64,000 nucleotides of DNA from Cedecea selenatireducens (lineage in GTDB: Bacteria > Pseudomonadota > Gammaproteobacteria > Enterobacterales > Enterobacteriaceae), in NCBI RefSeq assembly GCF_042138895.1, contig NZ_JBHIKW010000003.1:446954-510953 (forward strand). Reading direction: 5' to 3'. The notes beneath the pieces were generated by a model that made no database searches, was not told the origin of the DNA, and saw only the letters and a program-made list of their open reading frames with translations. The first letter of the stretch is position 1. Each line of letters begins with the position of its first letter. A program made the position numbers and the translations under genes. This document shows, in pieces, positions 16,041-25,105 of this stretch.

Positions 16041-17234
16041 TTACATTACAGCAGCAAACGCCTGCGCCACACGCTGGACGTTGCCGTGGTTAAGCCCAGC
16101 CACGCAGATACGGCCGCTGGCCAGCAGGTAAACGCCAAACTCATCGCGCAGGCGGTCGGCCTGAGCTGCGTTTAGCCCGGTGTAGCTAAACATGCCGCGC
16201 TGTTTCAGCAGGTAGTCAAAATTACGCCCCGGCACGGCTTTGGTCAGTACTTCCACCAGCACCTGACGCATTTCCAGAATACGCACGCGCATGGTTTCTA
16301 CTTCGGCCAGCCAGCTGGCTTTCAGCTTCTCGTCGTTCAGGACGGTGGCCACAACCTGCGCACCAAAGCACGGTGGGCTGGAGTAGTTCCGGCGCACGGT
16401 GGCTTTCAGCTGACCCAGCACACGCCCTGCGGCGTCGCTATCTTCGCAAACCACGGAGAGCCCGCCAACGCGTTCTCCATACAGGGAGAAGATTTTAGAG
16501 AAGGAGTTGCTCACCAGCATTGGCTGGCCGGATGTGGCGATAGCGCGGATTGCATAAGCATCCTGCTCCATGCCGGCGCCAAAGCCCTGATAGGCGATGT
16601 CGAGGAACGGAATCAGGTTGCGAGCTTTAAGGATTTCTACCACCGCGTCCCACTGGCTGTCGATCAGGTCTGAGCCGGTTGGGTTGTGGCAGCAAGGGTG
16701 CAGCAGCACGATGCTGTGCTCAGGCAGCGTATTCAGTTTTTCCAGCAGCGCATCAAAACGAACGCCGTTGGTTTCGCTGTCGAACCACGGATAGGTGTTA
16801 ACGGTGAAGCCCGCACCTTCAAAGATGGCGACGTGGTTTTCCCAGGTTGGGTCGCTGACCCACACCTGCGAATCCGGGAAATAAGTTTTCAGGAAGTCAG
16901 CGCCGATTTTTAGGGCACCGGAACCGCCAAGGGTCTGTACGGTCGCAATACGGCCTTCCACCAGCGCCGGATGATTGGCGCCAAACAGCAGCGGTGCAAT
17001 CGCGCTGCGGTAGCCGTTCAGGCCTTCCATCGGTAAATAGAGAGAGGCGCCATGCGGCTGCGAGTTCAGGCGAGCTTCCGCTTCCGCGACGGCCTGTAAC
17101 TGCGGGATAACCCCGTCTTCATTGTAATAGAGGCCGATGCTGAGGTTTACCTTGTCGCTGCGCGGATCGACTTTAAAGCGTTCCATGAGGGAAAGGATCG
17201 GGTCGCCAGCATAGGCGTCAACTTTTTGAAACAC
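16041..17234 (-). CDS. tyrB: aromatic amino acid aminotransferase
   Basis: A 397-residue fold-type I PLP aminotransferase; last step of tyrosine and phenylalanine synthesis, also active on leucine. Visible motifs are HPCCHNPTG near residue 179, FLDIAYQGFGAG near 210 and SNSFSKIFSLYGERVG with the PLP lysine at 247. The start is GTG at 17234 (as in E. coli), with AGGAGA before it. A perfect 13-bp inverted repeat ends at this ribosome binding site. Follows alr on the same strand with a 58-base gap. Confidence 0.96.
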   Translation of the reverse strand: MFQKVDAYAGDPILSLMERFKVDPRSDKVNLSIGLYYNEDGVIPQLQAVAEAEARLNSQPHGASLYLPMEGLNGYRSAIAPLLFGANHPALVEGRIATVQTLGGSGALKIGADFLKTYFPDSQVWVSDPTWENHVAIFEGAGFTVNTYPWFDSETNGVRFDALLEKLNTLPEHSIVLLHPCCHNPTGSDLIDSQWDAVVEILKARNLIPFLDIAYQGFGAGMEQDAYAIRAIATSGQPMLVSNSFSKIFSLYGERVGGLSVVCEDSDAAGRVLGQLKATVRRNYSSPPCFGAQVVATVLNDEKLKASWLAEVETMRVRILEMRQVLVEVLTKAVPGRNFDYLLKQRGMFSYTGLNAAQADRLRDEFGVYLLASGRICVAGLNHGNVQRVAQAFAAVM

Positions 17235-17245
17235 GGTGAGGTTCT

Positions 17246-17283
17246 CCTGGTTTACAGTTCGCGGATTTCCACTGTAAACCAGG
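17246..17283. repeat. perfect 13-bp inverted repeat at the tyrB ribosome binding site
   Basis: CCTGGTTTACAGT (17246-17258) and ACTGTAAACCAGG (17271-17283) are exact reverse complements around a 12-base loop, inside the alr-tyrB gap. On the transcript the 3' arm supplies the AGG of the tyrB Shine-Dalgarno sequence. TTTACA/TGTAAA half-sites recall TyrR boxes, but the orientation is inverted. Confidence 0.8.
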
Positions 17284-17292
17284 CGAGGACAC

Positions 17293-18372
17293 TCAGTCCA
17301 GATACTTCATGGTCACCCTTGAAGTCAGGCGAGTGATAAGTTCGTAAGCACTTACATTTGAGTATTCAGCAATGCGCTCGACCGGCAGCCCGTCTCCCCA
17401 AAGTACCGCGCTATCGCCCGGTTTTTCAGCGGCATCAGGCCCCAAATCGACGCAAATCATGTCCATGGCGACGCGTCCAACAATCGGTACTTCCCGGCCA
17501 TTGACCAGCACCGGCGTCCCCGACGGCGCGCTGCGCGGATAACCGTCGCCGTAGCCCATCGCCACCACGCCGAGGCAGGTGTCACGCCCGGCAATCCAGG
17601 TGCCGCCGTAGCCGACCGGCTCACCGGCTTTATGACCGCGAACCGCTATCAGGCTTGAGGTCAGGGACATGACGGGCTGGAAGCCAAAATCCTCGCCCCA
17701 CGGCTTTTGCTCCAGCGGAGAAACGCCGTACAGAATGATGCCCGGACGAACCCAGTCCATGTGCGAATCAGGCCACAGAAGAATACCGCCCGAGGCGGCA
17801 ATGGAACGCTGCCCCGGCTTGCCTGCGGTAAAGGAATTGAAGATATCGAGCTGACGCGGCGTGGCGTCGGATTCCCGCTCATCGGCACGCGCAAAGTGGC
17901 TCACCACGTTCACCGGCTGGCTCACGTTTTTGCAGGCAGCCAGGCGCTGATAGAACGCTTCTGCGTCTTCCGGACGCACGCCGAGGCGATGCATCCCGGT
18001 GTCCAGCTTCATCCAGACGGTAACAGGCTGGCTCAGTTCGGCCTGCTCAAGCGCTTCCAGCTGTTGGATGCTGTGGATTGCCGTTTGAAGATTCTGAGTG
18101 GCAATAACGGGCAGGTCTTCAGCATTGAAGAACCCTTCCAGCAGCAGAAGCGGCTTGGTGATACCGCCCTCTCGCAGGCGCAGGGCCTCTTCGAGTCGGG
18201 CCACGCCAAACGCATCGGCGTTTTCTAAGGTGCGGGCGGTCTCCAGCAGACCATGCCCATAGGCGTTTGCTTTCACGACTGCCACCATGCGACTGTTCGG
18301 GGCCAGTTCGCGCAGGCGTTGCAGATTGTGTCGCAGAGCGCGGCGGTTAATCACGACGGTTGCCGCTTGCAT
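17293..18372 (-). CDS. alr: alanine racemase, biosynthetic
   Basis: A 359-residue PLP enzyme that interconverts L- and D-alanine for peptidoglycan. It starts MQAATVVINRRALRHNLQRL; the PLP lysine is K34 in VVKANAYGHG, and the second-base region VAMGYGDGYPR lies near residue 252. An upstream in-frame extension of 13 residues exists (to 18411), but E. coli Alr begins MQAATVVINRRALRHN, so the ATG at 18372 is preferred. It lies between dnaB and tyrB as in E. coli. Confidence 0.96.
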   Translation of the reverse strand: MQAATVVINRRALRHNLQRLRELAPNSRMVAVVKANAYGHGLLETARTLENADAFGVARLEEALRLREGGITKPLLLLEGFFNAEDLPVIATQNLQTAIHSIQQLEALEQAELSQPVTVWMKLDTGMHRLGVRPEDAEAFYQRLAACKNVSQPVNVVSHFARADERESDATPRQLDIFNSFTAGKPGQRSIAASGGILLWPDSHMDWVRPGIILYGVSPLEQKPWGEDFGFQPVMSLTSSLIAVRGHKAGEPVGYGGTWIAGRDTCLGVVAMGYGDGYPRSAPSGTPVLVNGREVPIVGRVAMDMICVDLGPDAAEKPGDSAVLWGDGLPVERIAEYSNVSAYELITRLTSRVTMKYLD

Positions 18373-18464
18373 GTTCGTTCCTTGCTCAATGTTTGGATTA
18401 AATTGTGCCAATCCTCTTAATCATTCAGGTCACAGCAGGGCGGCTTGAAGGATGACGAGGATTT

Positions 18465-19871
18465 TTATTCTTCGTCGTACTGCGGCCCGGTGTAGTTGTC
18501 AAAGCGCGACCACTGGCCGTTAAAGGTCAGGCGCACGGTGCCAATGGGGCCGTTACGCTGCTTACCGATAATGATTTCCGCGATGCCTTTCAGGTCGCTG
18601 TTCTCGTGGTAAACCTCGTCGCGGTAAATAAACATGATCAAGTCGGCATCCTGCTCGATAGAGCCGGATTCACGCAGGTCGGAGTTAACCGGGCGTTTTT
18701 CAGCACGCTGCTCCAGGGAGCGGTTAAGCTGCGACAGCGCCACAACTGGTACCTGAAGTTCTTTCGCCAGCGCCTTGAGCGAGCGAGAAATCTCGGCGAT
18801 TTCCAGCGTACGGTTGTCGGACAGGGACGGCACCCGCATAAGCTGCAGGTAGTCGATCATGATAAGGCTTAGGCCTTCATGCTCGCGATAAATACGGCGG
18901 GCGCGGGAGCGAACTTCGGTCGGCGTCAGGCCGGAGGAGTCATCAATATACATGTTGCGCTTCTCCAGCAGGATACCCATGGTACTGGAGATACGCGCCC
19001 AGTCCTCGTCGTCCAGCTGGCCGGTACGAATTTTAGTCTGATCGACGCGAGACATGGAGGCCAGTATACGCATCATGATCTGCTCGCCGGGCATCTCAAG
19101 GCTGAAGATCAGCACCGGTTTGTCCTGCGTCATGGCGGCGTTTTCACACAGGTTCATCGCAAAGGTGGTTTTACCCATCGACGGACGAGCCGCCACGATT
19201 ATCAGGTCGGAGCGCTGGAGGCCAGCGGTCTTCTTGTTCAGATCCTGGTAACCGGTATCCACGCCCGTGACGCCGTCGTGCGGCGTCTGGTAGAGGGACT
19301 CAATACGCGACACCGTGGCTTCAAGAATCTGGTCGATACTTTTCGGACCTTCGTCTTTGTTGGCACGGTTTTCCGCAATCTGGAAGACGCGGGACTCGGC
19401 GAGATCCAGCAAATCTTCACTGTTACGTCCCTGCGGGTCGTAGCCGGCATCGGCGATTTCATTGGCAACAGCAATCATTTCACGCACAACTGCACGTTCG
19501 CGCACGATATCGGCATAAGCGCTGATGTTCGCCGCACTTGGCGTGTTTTTAGAAAGCTCTGCGAGATAAGCAAAACCACCGACGCTCTCGAGCTGCCCCT
19601 GAAGTTCCAGAGATTCTGAAAGCGTAATCAGGTCGATGGGTTTGCTCATTTCGAGCAGACGCTGCATTTCGGTGAAGATCATGCGGTGCGGACGGCTGAA
19701 GAAGTCGTTAGCGACCACGCGCTCGGCGACGTTGTCCCAGCGTTCGTTATCCAGCATTAAACCGCCCAACACCGACTGCTCCGCCTCGAGCGAGTGCGGC
19801 GGCATCTTCAGCCCTTCTACCTGACGGTCGCGGGGTTCTTTCGGTTTGTTGAAGGGTTTATTTCCTGCCAT
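18465..19871 (-). CDS. dnaB: replicative DNA helicase
   Basis: This 468-residue hexameric helicase unwinds DNA at the replication fork. N-terminal primase-interacting domain (PHSLEAEQSVLGGLMLDNERWDNV) is followed by a linker and a RecA-like motor domain. Walker A is AARPSMGKTTFAMNL near residue 230, Walker B is LIMIDYLQLM near 335, and the arginine-finger region is SDLRESGSIEQDADLIMF. It is three residues shorter than E. coli DnaB, with the change in the N-terminal tail. Confidence 0.98.
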   Translation of the reverse strand: MAGNKPFNKPKEPRDRQVEGLKMPPHSLEAEQSVLGGLMLDNERWDNVAERVVANDFFSRPHRMIFTEMQRLLEMSKPIDLITLSESLELQGQLESVGGFAYLAELSKNTPSAANISAYADIVRERAVVREMIAVANEIADAGYDPQGRNSEDLLDLAESRVFQIAENRANKDEGPKSIDQILEATVSRIESLYQTPHDGVTGVDTGYQDLNKKTAGLQRSDLIIVAARPSMGKTTFAMNLCENAAMTQDKPVLIFSLEMPGEQIMMRILASMSRVDQTKIRTGQLDDEDWARISSTMGILLEKRNMYIDDSSGLTPTEVRSRARRIYREHEGLSLIMIDYLQLMRVPSLSDNRTLEIAEISRSLKALAKELQVPVVALSQLNRSLEQRAEKRPVNSDLRESGSIEQDADLIMFIYRDEVYHENSDLKGIAEIIIGKQRNGPIGTVRLTFNGQWSRFDNYTGPQYDEE

Positions 19872-19950
19872 AGTGAGGGAGCTACCAAATTCATAGTGAG
19901 AGACCGGGAAGTATAACCATTCTTGTCACTCTTCGACACAAGGAGTTTCC

Positions 19951-20934
19951 ATGGCAACGCGCATCGAATTTAGCCAACACGGCGGGCCAGAAGTACTGAA
20001 AGCCGTTGAGTTTACGCCGAAAGATCCGGCAGAAAACGAAGTTCAGGTTGAGAACAAGGCTATTGGTATTAACTACATTGATACCTATATCCGCAGCGGG
20101 CTCTACCCGCCTCCGGCGCTACCGAGCGGGCTGGGCACCGAAGCCGCCGGCGTTATCAGCAAGGTCGGCAGCGGCGTCACTCACCTGAAAGTTGGCGATC
20201 GCGTTGTTTACGCGCAATCCGGTCTCGGCGCTTACAGCAGCGTACACAATGCGCCAGCCGATAAGGTCGCAAAACTCCCGGACGCAATCTCCTTCGAGCA
20301 GGCCGCGGCCTCGTTCCTGAAAGGGCTGACCGTGTTTTACCTGCTGCGTAAAACCTACGAAGTCAAAGCGAATGAAATTTTCCTGTTCCATGCGGCGGCC
20401 GGTGGTGTGGGCTTGATCGCCTGCCAGTGGGCGAAAGCGCTTGGAGCAAAACTGATTGGCACCGTGGGCTCGGCACAAAAAGCCGATCGCGCCCAGCAGG
20501 CTGGCGCCTGGCAGACCATTAACTATCAGCATGAAAACATCTCTGAGCGCGTCAAAGAGCTAACCGGCGGCAAGAAAGTTGCGGTGGTTTATGACTCGGT
20601 AGGGAAAGAGACCTGGGAAGCTTCGCTCGATTGCCTGCAGCGCCGTGGGCTGATGGTGAGCTTTGGCAACTCTTCCGGGCCGGTGACCGGCGTGAACCTG
20701 GGCATTCTGAACCAGAAAGGTTCGCTTTATGTGACGCGCCCTTCTCTTAATGGCTATCTCACCACCCGAGCGGAGTTCGATGAGGCCTGCAACGAGCTGT
20801 TTTCGCTGATCGCCAGCGGCGCAATAAAGGTGGATGTTGAAGAGAACCAGAAGTTTGCGCTTAAGGACGCGGTGCTCGCCCATAAGACGCTGGAAAGCCG
20901 GGCGACGCAGGGTTCAAGTTTGTTGATCCCATAA
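19951..20934 (+). CDS. qorA: NADPH:quinone oxidoreductase, zeta-crystallin type
   Basis: A 327-residue zinc-independent member of the medium-chain dehydrogenase family that reduces quinones with NADPH. Landmarks are INYIDTYIRSGLYPPPALPSGLG... with GTEAAGVI near residue 66, and the nucleotide-binding HAAAGGVGLIACQWAKALGAK near 147. ATG 19951 follows AAGGAG. Divergent from dnaB across 79 bases, the E. coli arrangement. Confidence 0.95.
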   Translation: MATRIEFSQHGGPEVLKAVEFTPKDPAENEVQVENKAIGINYIDTYIRSGLYPPPALPSGLGTEAAGVISKVGSGVTHLKVGDRVVYAQSGLGAYSSVHNAPADKVAKLPDAISFEQAAASFLKGLTVFYLLRKTYEVKANEIFLFHAAAGGVGLIACQWAKALGAKLIGTVGSAQKADRAQQAGAWQTINYQHENISERVKELTGGKKVAVVYDSVGKETWEASLDCLQRRGLMVSFGNSSGPVTGVNLGILNQKGSLYVTRPSLNGYLTTRAEFDEACNELFSLIASGAIKVDVEENQKFALKDAVLAHKTLESRATQGSSLLIP

Positions 20935-20954
20935 CTGATTGAAATTCCGGAAAG

Positions 20955-20990
20955 AATTAGGGCTTCCCGTAGGAAGCCCTTTCTTTTTTT
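20955..20990 (+). terminator. terminator of qorA
   Basis: AGGGCTTCC (20959-20967) pairs with GGAAGCCCT (20972-20980), followed by TTCTTTTTTT. Confidence 0.9.
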
Positions 20991-21143
20991 GTTCGTGCCG
21001 TATGTAGGGTACAGCGCGATGAATTCTTGTTACTGCCAAAGGATATTCGCAGATTTAATAAGTAAATGAAATGACGCTGCCGGGTTTAAGTTCAGGCTTG
21101 TGATCTGCTCCTCAATACCTAAATTATCCCGGCGGCTTTACGG

Positions 21144-22148
21144 CTAAAGCTGGCGTTTATCGGCCACCAAAGACAGCGCATGTTCAACCACGTCAATGCC
21201 TGCCCCGGCTTTATGGGCGTTCTCACTTAAGTAGCGACGCCACTGTCGCGCCCCAGGAATGCCCTGGAACAGGCCGAGCATATGGCGAGTGACATGGCCC
21301 AGATAAGTCCCGTTCGCCAGCTCGCGTTCAATGTACGGGTACATCGCACGCACTACGGCGACAGAGTCGCTGTCCACCACATCAGCCCCGAAAATCTCAC
21401 GATCGACCGTGGTCAGCAGGCCTGGGTTTTGATAAGCCTCACGCCCGACCATCACGCCGTCCAGATGCTGAAGATGCGTTTTGGCTTCTTCCAGCGTTTT
21501 GATACCGCCGTTAATGGCCATCGTCAGGTGCGGGAAATCGCGCTTGAGTTGATATACCCTCGGGTAATCCAGCGGCGGGATTTCACGGTTTTCTTTCGGG
21601 CTCAGGCCAGAAAGCCAGGCTTTACGCGCGTGGATGATGAACATCTCGCATTCGCCCTTACCTGCCACCGTGCCGATGAAATCACAGAGAAATTCGTAGC
21701 TGTCCTGGTCATCAATGCCGATGCGGGTTTTCACCGTCACCGGAATAGAAACCACGTCGCGCATCGCTTTAATGCAGTCGGCAACCAGCTGTGCTTCGCC
21801 CATCAGGCAGGCACCAAAGCGCCCGTTCTGCACACGATCGGAAGGACAGCCAACGTTAAGATTGATTTCATCGTAACCGCGCGCTTCGGCAAGCTTCGCG
21901 CAATGTGCCAGCGCCTGCGGGTCACTTCCGCCCAGCTGCAGCGCAATCGGATGCTCATCTTCGCTATAGGCCAGATAGTCCCCTTTGCCGTGAATGATCG
22001 CCCCGGTGGTCACCATTTCGGTGTACAACAGCGTGTGGCGAGACAGCTGACGCAGGAAATAGCGACAGTGGCGGTCGGTCCAGTCGAGCATCGGTGCAAT
22101 GGAGAAGCGGTGCGGCTGGAAAGGAGTCTGGTTGCTTTGTGAGGACAT
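21144..22148 (-). CDS. dusA: tRNA-dihydrouridine(20/20a) synthase
   Basis: A 334-residue FMN enzyme that reduces uridine 20/20a in the tRNA D-loop. TIM-barrel start RFSIAPMLDWTDRHCRYF and the catalytic loop INLNVGCPSDRVQNGRFGACLM, with the catalytic Cys at about 101, are visible. FMN-phosphate-binding stretches MAINGGI and GVMVGREAYQNP follow. In E. coli, pspG lies between dusA and qorA; the 209-base gap here holds no such gene. Confidence 0.95.
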   Translation of the reverse strand: MSSQSNQTPFQPHRFSIAPMLDWTDRHCRYFLRQLSRHTLLYTEMVTTGAIIHGKGDYLAYSEDEHPIALQLGGSDPQALAHCAKLAEARGYDEINLNVGCPSDRVQNGRFGACLMGEAQLVADCIKAMRDVVSIPVTVKTRIGIDDQDSYEFLCDFIGTVAGKGECEMFIIHARKAWLSGLSPKENREIPPLDYPRVYQLKRDFPHLTMAINGGIKTLEEAKTHLQHLDGVMVGREAYQNPGLLTTVDREIFGADVVDSDSVAVVRAMYPYIERELANGTYLGHVTRHMLGLFQGIPGARQWRRYLSENAHKAGAGIDVVEHALSLVADKRQL

Positions 22149-22233
22149 ACGTTTACGCAGGCTACGATTAAAAAAGGGTCGCTACTATAGCATAAAGCTG
22201 CGCCGGGGCATCAGGCTGCCCCGGCATTCAGCC

Positions 22234-23541
22234 TCAGAAGGCTACGCTCAGCTGTGCACCAGCGCCCCAGGTCTGATCCTGGCCATACAATCCCATCAAA
22301 TCGACGTTCACATGTTTACCCGCCGCGAAGCCCACGCCGCCGGTAAAGACGTTGCTGTCGTTATTTTTCACATCGGCGCGGTAACCGGCACGCAGCGCCA
22401 GCCATGACAGTGGCCTCACTTCGGCACCTACGCCAACGTACTGGGAATTAGCCTCGCTTTTGAAGCCTTTCGTTTCGGTCAAATCCCCATCGGCGCTCAG
22501 CGTCACCAGCTCGTTGTGCCAGGCCACGCCAGCGGTAACCAGCGGACTGATTTGATAAGTATCTTTATAGTTGCGGATCTCACCGGTGCGCCCGTTAGTG
22601 ATGCGGATATCTTTGGTGTCGATATCACGGGAAACCAGGTTCTGGCCGCTCAGGCCGACGGTCCAGTTTTCACCCAGATCCGCCGCAACGCCGGCATCGA
22701 GGTTAAATCCGGTGTCATCGTTACGGTACTGGCTGTTTTTCCAGTCTCCGCTGCGGTAGTCGTAAATGGAGGTGGTGTAGTTATAAAGCCAGGTTTTCTG
22801 CAGCTTTGGCGTGACGCCAACGGAGACCGGCACGCCCCCGACGTCAAACTTGTGGGCCAGCGCAATGCCGTAATCAGAAACGATAGCCGCACGCCCGGAT
22901 GCGGTGGAGTTCAAGTTACGGGTGATACGGTCTGAGCCGTTTAGCGCCGCATCAATCGCTACGCTGCCCGCCACCAGGCTGGAATTCTGGATGCTGTGCA
23001 GATAATCGATATCATTTTGATCGATTGAGGAGCTGACCTTCGCACGAGCATAAGCCCTGGTGACAAAAGCCACTGAGAGTGTGTCATTTGGAATACTCAC
23101 CGCAATACCCGCCGCGGCTTTGGCATGCGCCGTTTCACCTCGTAAATCTTCAAGCTCCCCGGCTAAATCCCCGGCCGCGCTACGGAACTGATTTAACGTA
23201 CCGTTCGGATTTAAAAGAATATCTCGCGGCGTTAGCGATCCAATGGATTGTTTATAGTTATCAACTTTATCGCTGATATCATCTATGCGGTCCTGGAGGT
23301 TATCTTTATCCGTTATTTGTGCGCCAACCGTCGGCAGAATAACGGTAATATTGTCATCTGGCTGGGAGCGCGCTAATAGCGCCGGGTTGATTAATACGCC
23401 GCTGCCATAATTAGCAGAAGCCACGCCTGTTCCCCCCATCGCATCGTTACGCGCCTCGGACCAGGTTCCTGCCGCCCCGGCCTGATGGGCAATAAATAAC
23501 GTTGCGGCGAGTGTCGCCACCGAAGATTTTATTTTATTCAT
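22234..23541 (-). CDS. TraF-like outer-membrane beta-barrel protein
   Basis: A 435-residue exported protein that resembles the TraF_2 family (conjugal transfer TraF-like, chromosomal, not the disulfide-fold F-plasmid TraF). Signal peptide (MNKIKSSVATLAATLFIAHQAGA) is followed by the FadL-like opening SEARNDAMGGTGVASANYGSGVLINPALLA. Helical segments lie near residues 80-140. Many alternating amphipathic strands follow, and the sequence ends AGAQLSVAF with C-terminal Phe, the mark of an outer-membrane barrel. No conjugation genes surround it. It may be a FadL-type channel; the substrate is unknown. Neighbours are dusA and a cupin gene. Confidence 0.75.
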   Translation of the reverse strand: MNKIKSSVATLAATLFIAHQAGAAGTWSEARNDAMGGTGVASANYGSGVLINPALLARSQPDDNITVILPTVGAQITDKDNLQDRIDDISDKVDNYKQSIGSLTPRDILLNPNGTLNQFRSAAGDLAGELEDLRGETAHAKAAAGIAVSIPNDTLSVAFVTRAYARAKVSSSIDQNDIDYLHSIQNSSLVAGSVAIDAALNGSDRITRNLNSTASGRAAIVSDYGIALAHKFDVGGVPVSVGVTPKLQKTWLYNYTTSIYDYRSGDWKNSQYRNDDTGFNLDAGVAADLGENWTVGLSGQNLVSRDIDTKDIRITNGRTGEIRNYKDTYQISPLVTAGVAWHNELVTLSADGDLTETKGFKSEANSQYVGVGAEVRPLSWLALRAGYRADVKNNDSNVFTGGVGFAAGKHVNVDLMGLYGQDQTWGAGAQLSVAF

Positions 23542-23629
23542 TCACAGCACGCCTGTCTGATTGTCAGATGAAGTAATTCGCCCCTGACAGTTATGACTGA
23601 ACAGAGGCAGACTATTGCTGTGAATAGCG

Positions 23630-23677
23630 CGATAAAAAGATGGATATTTGAACCATCGGGAACCCAAATATATCCAT
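23630..23677 (-). terminator. terminator of cupin gene
   Basis: On the minus strand ATGGATATATTTG pairs imperfectly with CAAATATCCAT across about 14 bases, followed by CTTTTTATC. It lies in the 171-base gap between the cupin and TraF-like genes. Confidence 0.55.
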
Positions 23678-23712
23678 AGGGTTAGCGTCTCATCGTTTCC
23701 TTGCTAATTAAT

Positions 23713-24216
23713 TTATAGTTTACCCTTTGGCTTTCGTGAAGGCAGACCGTTATGCGGGCCAAAGAATTGCGGGGGATGATCTATCCAGCGATCCTTACGC
23801 TGCATGGCGTAAGACTGATTTAGCGGATAATAAATTTTATTTTCGGCTTTATTCGCTTCCCCAACGACCAATAGCCGAACGTCCTGCCCGGTATTATTGA
23901 TAAAGGTATGGCAAATGCCTGTTCCGGCAGGAAAACCTACGCTATCGCCGGGTTCAAGCTGCCAAAGGTGGCCATTGATCCACACTTCCGGGTGCCCTTC
24001 GAGCACATAGGCAAACTCTTCTTCGCTGCTCTCAGCGTGGGGATAAGAGGTTCTGCGCCCAGGCGGAATGCGTTCGTGGTGAATACCAAGACGGGATAAG
24101 CCAAAACTGCGGGCCAGCGGGGCACCAATAGAAAACAGCTCCGGGCTGTCCGGGTAGGTTGAATTATCCCTGCCTTCCAGCTCGCGCCAGTGGCGAATAC
24201 AATCGGGTTTTTGCAT
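23713..24216 (-). CDS. cupin domain protein
   Basis: This 167-residue single-domain cupin probably binds a metal ion. Motif 1 reads PGRRTSYPHAESSEEEFAYVLEG (His and Glu ligands) and motif 2 GDSVGFPAGTGICHTFINN (second His). It belongs to the uncharacterised COG3837-like cupins; the reaction is unknown. The ATG at 24216 is chosen because AGGAGGA lies directly before it; the longer in-frame start at 24243 includes that site. It is divergent from zur across 95 bases; no Zur box was recognised there. Confidence 0.82.
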   Translation of the reverse strand: MQKPDCIRHWRELEGRDNSTYPDSPELFSIGAPLARSFGLSRLGIHHERIPPGRRTSYPHAESSEEEFAYVLEGHPEVWINGHLWQLEPGDSVGFPAGTGICHTFINNTGQDVRLLVVGEANKAENKIYYPLNQSYAMQRKDRWIDHPPQFFGPHNGLPSRKPKGKL

Positions 24217-24311
24217 TACTTCCTCCTGGGTAGATAGGGTCATTATGTACCAGGATTCGGCGTTTTATCCGCATTATGGTAAAGTATTGAGTCAATGACC
24301 GGGAGAGGCAG

Positions 24312-24824
24312 ATGGACACCACGACTTCGCAAAACGTGTTAGCACAGGCTGAAAAGCTGTGTCTGCAACGCAATGTACGCCTGACGCCGCAGCGTCTCGA
24401 GGTGCTGCGCCTTATGTCCGAGCAAACTGGCGCCATCAGCGCCTACGACCTGCTGGATCTCCTGCGCGTCAGCGAGCCACAGGCAAAGCCGCCCACCGTT
24501 TACCGTGCACTGGACTTCCTGCTGGAGCAGGGTTTTGTGCATCGCGTGGAATCAAACAACAGCTATGTGCTGTGCAATTTTATCGACCACCCCACCCACT
24601 CTTCCGCAATGTTTATTTGCGACAGATGCGGTGCCGTCAAAGAACAGGCGGCTGAAGGTGTGGAAGATATTATGCAGAAGCTGGCGTCAAAAATGGGTTT
24701 TGCCCTGCGCCACAACGTGATTGAAGCCCACGGGCTGTGTTCAGACTGTTCGGAAGTTGAAGCCTGTCGCCACCACGGCGCCTGCAATCACGACCATACG
24801 ATACAGCCGAAGAAAAAGCGTTAA
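24312..24824 (+). CDS. zur: zinc uptake regulator Zur
   Basis: A 170-residue Fur-family repressor that shuts off zinc import genes when zinc is ample. Winged-helix region is VRLTPQRLEVLRLMSEQTGAISAYDLLDLL and PPTVYRALDFLLEQGFVHRV. Zinc sites are CDRCG near residue 103 and the C-terminal Cys/His cluster CSDCSEVEACRHHGACNHDH. ATG 24312 follows GGGAGAGG. In E. coli the gene also lies beside yjbJ and near dusA. Confidence 0.95.
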   Translation: MDTTTSQNVLAQAEKLCLQRNVRLTPQRLEVLRLMSEQTGAISAYDLLDLLRVSEPQAKPPTVYRALDFLLEQGFVHRVESNNSYVLCNFIDHPTHSSAMFICDRCGAVKEQAAEGVEDIMQKLASKMGFALRHNVIEAHGLCSDCSEVEACRHHGACNHDHTIQPKKKR

Positions 24825-24895
24825 GAAGGGTAGGTACATCCTTGTACCCGGGCAGGATTGGTTTTACGGATTAGCACATTTGAGGGGCCGCCAGG

Positions 24896-25105
24896 TTACC
24901 AGCGGTATTCGTTCCTGGACTCCCAGTCCTTAACCTCTTTCTCTGCCTGGTCTTTGGCGTAACCATAACGTTCCTGGATTTTACCCACCAGTTGGTCACG
25001 CTTCCCTTCAATGACGGTCATGTCGTCATCGGTCAGCTTACCCCATTTTTCTTTGACCGTACCTTTGAACTGCTTCCAGTTACCGCCGATTTCGTCCTTA
25101 TTCAT
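24896..25105 (-). CDS. yjbJ: CsbD-like stress protein YjbJ
   Basis: This 69-residue, highly charged CsbD-family protein starts MNKDEIGGNWKQFKGTVKEK and ends DWESRNEYRW. It is nearly identical in length and sequence to E. coli YjbJ, an abundant general-stress protein of unknown mechanism. The ATG at 25105 is chosen over upstream in-frame ATGs because it matches the family start and has GGAGATGACA before it. It converges with zur. Confidence 0.95.
   Translation of the reverse strand: MNKDEIGGNWKQFKGTVKEKWGKLTDDDMTVIEGKRDQLVGKIQERYGYAKDQAEKEVKDWESRNEYRW

Noticed and set aside
17235..17292. TyrR box in the alr-tyrB gap
   Set aside because: TTTACA and TGTAAA are present but in inverted order and with wrong spacing for TGTAAA-N6-TTTACA; kept only as an inverted repeat.
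24217..24311. Zur box between the cupin gene and zur
   Set aside because: No sequence close to GAAATGTTATA-N-TATAACATTTC was found.
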